From Bacteroidales bacterium (lineage in GTDB: Bacteria > Bacteroidota > Bacteroidia > Bacteroidales > UBA932): 7,843 bases of DNA. The notes under the pieces were generated by a model. The model was not told where the DNA came from and did no database searches. It saw only the letters and a list, made by a program, of their open reading frames with translations. This document shows positions 1-5,599 of this stretch, piece after piece. Positions within the stretch are counted from its first letter, which is position 1. Every line of letters begins with the position of its first letter. The stretch covers positions 1 to 7,843 of the forward strand of contig JAFTYS010000083.1 of the NCBI GenBank assembly GCA_017461285.1, written 5' to 3'. The position numbers were made by a program, and so were the translations under genes.

Positions 1-91
1 AGGGTGGGGCACATTCCAAGGACCCCCGCCTGCCGTGCGGCAGGCACCCCCTAGCCGTGGGTGGCATGTCCTTTCCATGTGTCCCCACCCT
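1..91 (+). repeat. Structured intergenic repeat, copy 1 (upstream of rluA)
   Basis: A nested palindrome that can fold as follows. The outer stem pairs 1-9 (AGGGTGGGG) with 83-91 (CCCCACCCT), and continues after a bulged T82 as C10:G81 and ACAT 11-14 with ATGT 77-80. A symmetric internal loop follows, TCC 15-17 opposite TCC 74-76. The second stem pairs AAGGAC 18-23 with GTCCTT 68-73. Inside it is a 44-nt insert (24-67) carrying a strong hairpin, GCCTGCC 28-34 with GGCAGGC 39-45, and a weaker ACCC/GGGT hairpin at 46-62. The core 20-71 is repeated on the minus strand at 6983-7034 with 46 of 52 bases identical. The left arm may continue beyond the window edge. It could be a REP/MITE-like element or a structured RNA leader; I do not recognise a named family. 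Confidence 0.8.
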
Positions 92-793
92 ATGACAGAT
101 GACGACATACCGACTCCGCATATGGCGAAGGTGGTATACGAAGATGAAGCTATCGTAGTGGCATGCAAGCCGTCAGGAATGCCGTCGGTGCCGGGCCTTG
201 ACGGAAGAGAGTCCCTGCAGGAACTGCTGCAGAAAGAGATGCAGACTCCGGTGATCGCCGTCCACAGGCTGGACATGGACACGTCAGGAATCATAGTATT
301 TGCAAAGAATCATCAAGCCGAGGCATGTCTTAAAAGACAATTCGAAGACCATACCGTCAGAAAGACATACATGGCAAGGCTCTCTCCTGCCAGCCCTCAC
401 GTGGCCGCAAGGCCGCTTCACGCCGGCAACAAAGGCAGGATCGAACTGCCGCTGAGTCCGGACTATGACGAAAGACCTCGGCAGAAGGTCGACATCAGTC
501 AAGGCAAGGCAGCCTTGACTGAATATGAAGTGCTGACAGTCAACGAAGACGGTACGGCAGACGTCCTCTTCCATCCCCACACAGGACGCACCCACCAGCT
601 CAGGGTCCACTCGGCCCATATCCTGGGCCTCGGCAGACCCATCCTCGGAGACAAGCTGTACGGGGGATGCGGAAGCATATGGACAGAAGACCGGGAATAT
701 GCCAGGCTCCATCTGCACGCATGCAGCATCACTTTCACACACCCCGTTTCCAACAAAGTCTTCACCCTCCAATCCGGCCACAACAGCTTTTGA
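92..793 (+). CDS. rluA: RluA-type pseudouridine synthase (23S rRNA / tRNA)
   Basis: Isomerises specific uridines to pseudouridine in structured RNA in the cytoplasm; E. coli RluA acts on 23S rRNA U746 and on U32 of some tRNAs. The protein (233 aa from this ATG) shows the catalytic motif HRLDMDTSG, whose Asp is the family nucleophile, then RKTYMARL, the RluA-like RPRQKV ... ALTEYEV stretch, GRTHQLRVH, GRPILGDKLYGG and the C-terminal RLHLHA. It has no N-terminal S4 domain, as in compact RluA rather than RluC or RluD. The frame is open upstream to a GTG at 35, but 35-91 lies inside the structured repeat, so the start is ATG 92 or ATG 122 (MAKVVYED, 223 aa); no Shine-Dalgarno sequence decides between them. 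RluA identity over other small RluA paralogues is inferred from the RPRQKV region and the length. Confidence 0.88.
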   Translation: MTDDDIPTPHMAKVVYEDEAIVVACKPSGMPSVPGLDGRESLQELLQKEMQTPVIAVHRLDMDTSGIIVFAKNHQAEACLKRQFEDHTVRKTYMARLSPASPHVAARPLHAGNKGRIELPLSPDYDERPRQKVDISQGKAALTEYEVLTVNEDGTADVLFHPHTGRTHQLRVHSAHILGLGRPILGDKLYGGCGSIWTEDREYARLHLHACSITFTHPVSNKVFTLQSGHNSF

Positions 794-844
794 CCCAGAA
801 TAACGCAAAACACAACTCATTACAAACCAATCGTTTACAAACAA

Positions 845-870
845 TGCGTGCCGCCAAAAGGGAGCACGCA
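845..870. other. Hairpin in the rluA-rpmE2 gap
   Basis: TGCGTGC (845-851) and GCACGCA (864-870) form a perfect 7-bp inverted repeat around a 12-nt loop, 52 bp after the rluA stop. No T-run follows on either strand, so it is not a classical intrinsic terminator. It may stabilise or end the rluA transcript. The rest of 794-967, apart from the hairpin at 916-943, shows no gene or site that I can support. Confidence 0.35.
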
Positions 871-915
871 CTATACATAAGTCACTCATAATCAGCAACA
901 TGGCGCTAACACAAG

Positions 916-943
916 AACGGCCCGCAGTATCCTGCGAGCCGTT
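916..943. terminator. Hairpin between convergent rluA and rpmE2, probable shared terminator
   Basis: AACGGC 916-921 pairs with GCCGTT 938-943, and CGCAG 923-927 pairs with CTGCG 932-936. One C/A mismatch separates the two stems and the loop is TATC. The hairpin lies 24 bp past the rpmE2 stop and between two converging genes, which is where a bidirectional terminator is expected. Only short, interrupted T-runs follow on either strand (TTCCTTT on plus, TTCTTG on minus), so termination strength is uncertain. Confidence 0.6.
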
Positions 944-967
944 CCTTTACCATATGTCTTGGAAGAA

Positions 968-1216
968 TTACTTCTTCTTTGCGTATCTCTGATAGAATTT
1001 GTCAACGCGACCTGCTGTATCGACGAGCTTCATCTTACCAGTGTAGAATGGATGAGATGTGTTAGAAATCTCAAGCTTTACTACAGGGTACTCAACACCT
1101 TCGATCTCGATGGTCTCCTTAGTGTTCGCGCATGAGCGGGTGATGAACACAACATCGTTTGACATATCCTTGAAAGCTACAAGACGGTAGGTTTCGGGAT
1201 GTATACCTTTCTTCAT
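968..1216 (-). CDS. rpmE2: 50S ribosomal protein L31, type B
   Basis: Component of the large ribosomal subunit at the central protuberance side, contributing to the intersubunit bridge. The 82-aa product begins MKKGIHPETYRLVAFKD and contains SNTSHPFYTGKMKLVDTAGRVDKFYQRY, the typical L31 C-terminal signature. It lacks the zinc-binding CxxC pairs of type-A L31 and has a single Cys near residue 29, so it is the zinc-independent type B (RpmE2/YkgM). Length is normal for type B. In many bacteria type B is induced on zinc limitation through Zur, but I see no convincing Zur box here. It has its own upstream promoter (1253-1283), lies 79 bp downstream of the DUF1343 gene on the same strand, and is followed by the hairpin at 916-943. 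Confidence 0.96.
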   Translation of the reverse strand: MKKGIHPETYRLVAFKDMSNDVVFITRSCANTKETIEIEGVEYPVVKLEISNTSHPFYTGKMKLVDTAGRVDKFYQRYAKKK

Positions 1217-1252
1217 AACGTTATAAATAATTAGTTAACTATTTTTGCGGCG

Positions 1253-1283
1253 CAAATGTAAGACATTATTTTAACAAATGCAA
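1253..1283 (-). promoter_or_regulatory. Bacteroidota-type promoter of rpmE2
   Basis: On the minus strand, TACATTTG (1253-1260) matches the -7 consensus TAnnTTTG. A TTG (1281-1283) sits 20 bp upstream as a minimal -33 element. Transcription would start near 1247, giving a leader of about 30 nt that includes the palindrome TAGTTAACTA (1232-1241). Confidence 0.65.
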
Positions 1284-1295
1284 TTTTTCTGCGGA

Positions 1296-2363
1296 TTATT
1301 TGATTCTATAAGGCATGTCATCATAAAGCGTGAACTTCTTGGCCTTACGGATCCACTTCTGCTCCTCCACCTTCACATGCTCCTTCATCTCCTCATAGGA
1401 AACCTCATCGTTTATGTAGTCCAGGAGAACCTGATCGGAGAGCTTGGCCTCAAAGCCTTCATCCAGCGCAAATTCGGAATACCTTTCACGGAAATACCTC
1501 ATCAGCTGGAGGGTGTGGATCAGCGAATGATATTCGGCACCAGGCTCCAGCATGATCTGGTAGCCGAAACATTTCTTGCCTTCGTATCTTCCGCAGGAAG
1601 GAGTGAAAGAACAAGGGCGAAGCATCACACCGTCAGAAACAGGCACATGTTCGAATGACGAAGTCTTTACGAACGGGGCTCCTATATATTCATATGGACG
1701 GGCCGTACCGATTGCCGGAGAAATGTTCGTATTGTTCCAGAGTCCGCCTCCGCTGTACATGTCGCATGTAAAGAGTCCCGGTATGTCAGACGCCGGAGCG
1801 ATGGTCCACGGCATCAGCTGCTTGTTCGACTCTGTCGCCAGAGCGGAAATCACATGAAGGGCGAACTTCGCGCCTATCTCATGGTAATACAGATTCGCCA
1901 GTTCGCCAAGGGTAAGTCCATGACGATGAGCGACTTTCGGCACATATGCCTCCTGCACGGAAGAAGGCATCGTACCTTCCACCACCCTTCCGGCCGGGTT
2001 GATATGGTCGACAATATAGAGAGACGGAGCCTCATCCTTCATAGACTTGAGCACATCCATCAGGCGGAACACATCCTTCGTATAGTTGAAGTATCTTGCT
2101 CCTACATCCTGTATCTCGACGACCACGGCATTGAGGTCCGAAAGATCCTCCCGCGTGAATTCTATATGGTTGGTAAGAGGCGTCAGCTCTGTATCCCTGG
2201 GCGAGAAGACCGTCTGGAGATTTCCTCTCTCCCGGAAGATCTCATACATATACCTGCCCTTTTCGGTATCCCAGCAGTTCTGGGTACAGAAACAGCCGAC
2301 CCTGCCTTCCAGCAGGGCCTTGTCAAGCTGATCTTCAAGTGGTGTCGTCCTGAATGAAAACAT
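1296..2363 (-). CDS. DUF1343 / NamZ-like protein, apparently cytoplasmic
   Basis: DUF1343 contains NamZ, an exo-beta-N-acetylmuramidase that releases MurNAc from peptidoglycan fragments. Family signatures in this 355-aa protein are VVEIQDVGARYFNYT (82-95), VDHINPAGRVVEG (118-130), HRHGLTLGELANLYY (146-160), GGGLWNNTNISPAIGTARPYEYIGAP (206-230) and a C-terminal KFTLYDDMPYRI. Two features are odd. There is no signal peptide or lipobox, although characterised NamZ enzymes are exported. The region that in family members I recall reads PEHG(F/V)RG reads FSPRDTEL here (53-60), and the following segment is shortened, so hydrolase activity is not assured. The ATG overlaps the glmM stop by one base (TAATG, 2361-2365), implying translational coupling with amino-sugar metabolism. 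Family membership is secure; activity and substrate are inference. Confidence 0.85.
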   Translation of the reverse strand: MFSFRTTPLEDQLDKALLEGRVGCFCTQNCWDTEKGRYMYEIFRERGNLQTVFSPRDTELTPLTNHIEFTREDLSDLNAVVVEIQDVGARYFNYTKDVFRLMDVLKSMKDEAPSLYIVDHINPAGRVVEGTMPSSVQEAYVPKVAHRHGLTLGELANLYYHEIGAKFALHVISALATESNKQLMPWTIAPASDIPGLFTCDMYSGGGLWNNTNISPAIGTARPYEYIGAPFVKTSSFEHVPVSDGVMLRPCSFTPSCGRYEGKKCFGYQIMLEPGAEYHSLIHTLQLMRYFRERYSEFALDEGFEAKLSDQVLLDYINDEVSYEEMKEHVKVEEQKWIRKAKKFTLYDDMPYRIK

Positions 2364-3775
2364 TATCCGATTATGTTTTTAGCGATGGCGATGATCTGCT
2401 GTGCCAGAGCATCAGCAGCTTCCTTTGTAGCCGCCTCAGCATATATGCGGATGATAGGTTCGGTGTTCGAACGGCGCAGGTGCACCCACTCCTTGCGTGA
2501 CTCGAATGAGATCTTTACGCCGTCTATGGTGTTGATGTCCTCTGCAGCGTATACGGTCTTTATTTCGTTAAGAATCCTGTCGATAAGGGCGCTGTCGGAA
2601 AGCTCGATCTTGTTCTTTGCTATCACATACTGAGGATATGTCGCGAGAAGCTCTGATACCTTCATCTTCTTGTATGCAAGGTTAGTAAGGAAGAGTGCTA
2701 CTCCTACCATAGCGTCACGTCCATAATGAAGGGCAGGATAGATCACGCCTCCGTTACCTTCTCCACCTATAAGCGCGCAGCACTCCTTCATCTTTGTAGT
2801 CACATTGACCTCGCCTACCGCAGCCGCATGATACACTCCGCCATACTGCTCGGTGACGTCACGAAGCGCTCTTGACGACGAAAGATTTGAAGATGTCGTC
2901 ATTGCATACGGAGCTTCCGCACCGCGTGAAAGCAGGTAATCGGCAACGCTCACAAGGGTATATTCCTCACCGAAAGGCTTTCCGTCCTCGCAGATAAGCG
3001 CAAGGCGGTCGACATCAGGGTCAACAGATATACCGAGGTCTGCCTTGTTTGCAACCACAGCCTCCGAAAGTTCTACGAGGTTCGCAGGAAGAGGTTCAGG
3101 ATTATGTGCGAACTGGCCTGTAGGCTCGCAGTTCACGCATACGCACTCGACGCCAAGACGCTCGAGAAGCCTAGGCATGATGATGCCTCCGACAGAGTTC
3201 ACAGCATCCAGAGCGACCTTGAAATGTGCATTGCGTACGGCCTCGACATCTACTGCAGGAAGTGCAAGGACTGCATCAAGATGCTCGTCAGTAAAGTCTC
3301 TTTCCTCGATGTCTCCGAGAGAATCCACATCAGCGAATGTGAAATCCTCCTTCTCTGCGCACTCAAGGATAGCAGCGCCTTCCTCAGCATTGAGGAACTC
3401 GCCTTTCTCGTTCAGGAGCTTGAGGGCATTCCACTGCTTAGGATTGTGGGACGCGGTAAGGATGATTCCGCCGTCGGCCTCTTCGAAGACAACGGCCATC
3501 TCGGTAGTAGGAGTCGAAGCGAAGCCGGCCTTCACCACATCAACGCCACAGGCCACGAGGGTACCGCACACCAGCTGCTCCACCATGTCTCCGGAAAGGC
3601 GCGCGTCCTTTCCGACAACCACCTTATACCTCTCGCCGTCAGCCTTCGGACGGCGTTCCTTCATCTTCTCGCAATATGCATATGTAAATTTCACGATATC
3701 AAGCGGGGTAAGAGCCTCGCCCGGATTTCCGCCGATTGTTCCGCGGATACCTGAAATAGATTTGATAAGTGTCAT
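2363..3775 (-). CDS. glmM: Phosphohexomutase, probable phosphoglucosamine mutase
   Basis: Alpha-D-phosphohexomutase that interconverts 6- and 1-phosphorylated sugars; the GlmM role is GlcN-6-P to GlcN-1-P on the way to UDP-GlcNAc for peptidoglycan and LPS. The 470-aa protein has all four family sites: TASHNP with the phosphoserine S109 (107-112), the metal loop DPDVDR (252-257), the sugar loop GGEGNGG (337-343) and the phosphate-binding loop RRSNTEP (434-440). The N-terminus, IKSISGIRGTIGG, is also typical. The GGEGNGG and SNTEP loops are closer to the archaeal/Bacteroidota type than to E. coli GlmM (GEQSGH, SGTEP), so phosphomannomutase or phosphoglucomutase activity is possible. It is the first gene of an operon with the DUF1343 gene and has a strong promoter at 3797-3828, with a very short leader. 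Confidence 0.85.
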   Translation of the reverse strand: MTLIKSISGIRGTIGGNPGEALTPLDIVKFTYAYCEKMKERRPKADGERYKVVVGKDARLSGDMVEQLVCGTLVACGVDVVKAGFASTPTTEMAVVFEEADGGIILTASHNPKQWNALKLLNEKGEFLNAEEGAAILECAEKEDFTFADVDSLGDIEERDFTDEHLDAVLALPAVDVEAVRNAHFKVALDAVNSVGGIIMPRLLERLGVECVCVNCEPTGQFAHNPEPLPANLVELSEAVVANKADLGISVDPDVDRLALICEDGKPFGEEYTLVSVADYLLSRGAEAPYAMTTSSNLSSSRALRDVTEQYGGVYHAAAVGEVNVTTKMKECCALIGGEGNGGVIYPALHYGRDAMVGVALFLTNLAYKKMKVSELLATYPQYVIAKNKIELSDSALIDRILNEIKTVYAAEDINTIDGVKISFESRKEWVHLRRSNTEPIIRIYAEAATKEAADALAQQIIAIAKNIIG

Positions 3776-3796
3776 AAGTCATTAGTTTAAATCATG

Positions 3797-3828
3797 CAAA
3801 ATTAAAGTTTTATGTCTGCAATTACAAA
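3797..3828 (-). promoter_or_regulatory. Bacteroidota-type promoter of glmM
   Basis: On the minus strand, the -33 TTTG (3825-3828) is followed after 20 bp by TAATTTTG (3797-3804), a full match to TTTG-N19/21-TAnnTTTG. Transcription should start near 3791, giving a leader of only about 15 nt. It is back-to-back with the promoter of the DUF486 gene. Confidence 0.75.
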
Positions 3829-3836
3829 TTAAATAT

Positions 3837-3844
3837 TACTTTTG
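3837..3844 (+). promoter_or_regulatory. -7 element of the DUF486 gene promoter
   Basis: TACTTTTG matches TAnnTTTG and lies 21 bp before the ATG at 3866. No good -33 TTTG is present at the usual spacing; TCTG at 3815-3818 (18 bp upstream) is the nearest. This promoter is therefore expected to be weaker than the divergent glmM promoter. Confidence 0.5.
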
Positions 3845-3865
3845 CACCCCAAAACAGATCAGACA

Positions 3866-4234
3866 ATGAAGGCACTCTGGACAATACTTCTGCTTATAGC
3901 ATCAAATGTATTCATGACATTTGCATGGTACGGCCACCTCAAGCTTCAGGAAATGAAGATATCGACAAGCTGGCCGCTCATCCTTGTAATCCTGTTCTCG
4001 TGGGGCGTCGCTTTTCTCGAGTATTGCGCACAGGTTCCGGCAAACAGAATCGGATACACCGAGAACGGCGGTCCGTTCAACCTGATGCAGCTGAAGATAA
4101 TCCAGGAAGTGATCTCACTCACCGTATTTACAGTCCTGGTGACCGTGATGTTCAAGGGTCAGTCGCTGCAGTGGAACCATTTCGCAGCTTTCTTCTGCCT
4201 GATCATGGCGGTGTTCTTCGTTTTCCTGAAGTAA
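3866..4234 (+). CDS. DUF486 / DMT-family small membrane protein
   Basis: A 122-aa integral inner-membrane protein with about four hydrophobic helices (roughly residues 3-22, 36-55, 79-97 and 103-121). It has the DUF486 signature around YCAQVPANRIGYTENGGPFN and QLKIIQEVISLTVFTV. The family resembles half-length drug/metabolite transporters of the EmrE type, which dimerise, but no substrate is established that I know of. The frame extends upstream to a TTG at 3842; the ATG at 3866 is chosen because hydrophobic family sequence begins there (MKALWTILLLIASN) and the -7 promoter box at 3837-3844 makes the upstream codon untranscribed. It is transcribed divergently from glmM and followed by the tRNA-Glu promoter, so it is probably monocistronic. 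Membership is confident; function is unknown. Confidence 0.9.
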   Translation: MKALWTILLLIASNVFMTFAWYGHLKLQEMKISTSWPLILVILFSWGVAFLEYCAQVPANRIGYTENGGPFNLMQLKIIQEVISLTVFTVLVTVMFKGQSLQWNHFAAFFCLIMAVFFVFLK

Positions 4235-4257
4235 TTCTGCAAAAAATGCAAGAAAAA

Positions 4258-4288
4258 TTTGGATTGTAACATTTTTTTCCTACCTTTG
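4258..4288 (+). promoter_or_regulatory. Bacteroidota-type promoter of tRNA-Glu
   Basis: TTTG (4258-4261), 19 bp, then TACCTTTG (4281-4288) is an exact fit to the Bacteroidota primary sigma factor consensus. Transcription would begin near 4294, about 14 nt before the mature tRNA 5' end at 4308. Confidence 0.85.
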
Positions 4289-4307
4289 CAATCCCAAACG
4301 ATAAAAC

Positions 4308-4382
4308 GGTCGGTTCGTATAACGGTTAGTACTCAAGATTCTCAATCTTGCAATAGGGGTTCGATTCCCCTACCGACTACCA
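4308..4382 (+). tRNA. tRNA-Glu (anticodon CTC)
   Basis: A full cloverleaf of 75 nt. The acceptor stem pairs GGTCGGT 4308-4314 with ACCGACT 4372-4378, with a G:U first pair. The D stem is GTAT/GTAC (4317-4320 / 4329-4332). The anticodon stem is CAAGA 4334-4338 with TCTTG 4346-4350, and the loop TTCTCAA gives anticodon CTC at 4341-4343 (reads GAG). The T arm is AGGGG-TTCGATT-CCCCT (4355-4371). Discriminator A4379 and an encoded CCA (4380-4382) follow. It has a single-gene transcription unit with its own promoter and terminator. Confidence 0.97.
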
Positions 4383-4383
4383 G

Positions 4384-4410
4384 AGAGACTCCGAAAGAGT
4401 CTCTTTTTTT
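4384..4410 (+). terminator. Intrinsic terminator of tRNA-Glu
   Basis: AGAGACTC (4384-4391) and GAGTCTCT (4397-4404) form an 8-bp stem with loop CGAAA, followed immediately by six T residues (4405-4410). It begins two bases after the encoded CCA and ends 13 bp before the glycerate kinase ATG. Confidence 0.93.
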
Positions 4411-4423
4411 GTGTATTTGCATC

Positions 4424-5599
4424 ATGCGCAAGGTTGTCATAGCTCCGGACTCGTTCAAAGGGTCATTGTCTTCCCTGGAAGCCGCTTATGCGGCTGCAGC
4501 AGGGGTAAGAGCCGTATTTCCGGAATGCGAGACGATCTGTCTCGAGACCGCCGACGGCGGAGAAGGCACGGCATCTGCGCTGACGAAGGCTCTTAAAGGG
4601 CAGATGACCGAGGCCATCGTTTCTGACCCGTTGGGAAGGAAGATTACAGCAGCATACGGCATAGCTGAAATATCCGGCAGGAAGACAGCCGTCATGGAAA
4701 TGTCTCAGGCTTCAGGGCTTACCCTGCTTGATCCTGAAGAGCGCAATCCCCTTCTGACATCCACATACGGAACCGGAGAAATGATTCTTGATGCACTGCA
4801 CAAGGGCTGCAGAAGGTTCCTCATAGGCATCGGCGGCAGCGCCACGAACGATGCAGGCACAGGAATGCTCGAAGCCCTAGGTTTCAGTTTCTTCGACAAG
4901 GACGGACAGAAAACAACCTGCTTGTGCGGAGGCCTTGTCAGCAGAATATCGAAGATCGAACCACCTGCACACATGAAAGAGCTGGCGGAATCGGAATTCA
5001 TCGTCGCATGCGATGTGGAGACGCCGTTCTGCGGCCCTGAAGGGGCCGCTGCGGTCTTCGGACCGCAGAAGGGAGCAACGCCGGAAACCGTCGTCCTTCT
5101 TGAAGCCGGAATGCAGAGCCTCAACAATGTAATCTCAAGAGACTTCGGCACGGATCTGTCAGAGATAAAGGGATCAGGAGCGGCCGGAGGGCTTGGAGGA
5201 GCATTTCAGGCATTTCTGGGCGCATCGCTTCAAAGCGGAATAGACATGGTCCTTGAAGCCATCGGATTCGAAGAGGCAATACAGGGAGCAGACCTGATCA
5301 TCACAGGCGAGGGAAAGATGGACATCCAGACTGCCAGGGGGAAAGTCATTTCCGGAATAACATCCACTGCGCAAAGACACGGAATACCGGTAATGGCGAT
5401 TGCCGGAATCATGGACATGACGGAAACAGAGATAAGAGACCTCGGAATCTCCGCTGCATATCCGATATGTCCCCGTCCAGAAGACAGAAGCGGTCTCGAA
5501 CACGCCATGCGTCCCGAAACCGCTTCTAAAAATATCACCGCTACCGTCGCTAGAGCATTGGAATCACTTTCTCCATCTTCGTTCCGCGCGAACCTTTGA
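4424..5599 (+). CDS. Glycerate kinase (GlxK/GarK type)
   Basis: Phosphorylates D-glycerate with ATP, in this family usually to 2-phosphoglycerate, feeding glycolysis from glyoxylate, tartronate-semialdehyde or sugar-acid breakdown. The 391-aa cytoplasmic protein shows the family motifs in order: APDSFKGSLSS (near 7-17), TADGGEGTASAL, IGIGGSATNDAGTGML, GAAAVFGPQKGATPE, GSGAAGGLGGAF and ITGEGKMDIQTARGKV. The open frame continues upstream to 4259, but that part crosses the tRNA and its terminator. ATG 4424 (MRKVVIAPDSFKG) is where family sequence starts. No clear promoter is visible; TGTATTTG at 4412-4419 resembles a -7 box only 4 nt before the ATG. Its last 50 bp overlap the 3' end of murF on the other strand. 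The choice between 2- and 3-phosphoglycerate product cannot be settled here. Confidence 0.93.
   Translation: MRKVVIAPDSFKGSLSSLEAAYAAAAGVRAVFPECETICLETADGGEGTASALTKALKGQMTEAIVSDPLGRKITAAYGIAEISGRKTAVMEMSQASGLTLLDPEERNPLLTSTYGTGEMILDALHKGCRRFLIGIGGSATNDAGTGMLEALGFSFFDKDGQKTTCLCGGLVSRISKIEPPAHMKELAESEFIVACDVETPFCGPEGAAAVFGPQKGATPETVVLLEAGMQSLNNVISRDFGTDLSEIKGSGAAGGLGGAFQAFLGASLQSGIDMVLEAIGFEEAIQGADLIITGEGKMDIQTARGKVISGITSTAQRHGIPVMAIAGIMDMTETEIRDLGISAAYPICPRPEDRSGLEHAMRPETASKNITATVARALESLSPSSFRANL

Noticed and set aside
35..91. N-terminal extension of RluA from GTG 35
   Set aside because: The segment is entirely within the structured repeat, has no RluA family similarity, and its DNA recurs at a non-coding location (6983-7034).
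1217..1260. Zur operator upstream of rpmE2
   Set aside because: There is only an AT-rich palindrome (TAGTTAACTA) and no clear match to a Zur box; regulation by zinc cannot be supported.
4235..4254. Terminator after the DUF486 gene (TTCTGCA ... TGCAAGAA)
   Set aside because: Short AT-rich stem with a bulge, followed by A residues instead of T on the plus strand.
4259..4423. Glycerate kinase extended upstream to TTG 4259
   Set aside because: This stretch is the tRNA-Glu promoter, tRNA and terminator; family sequence starts at 4424.
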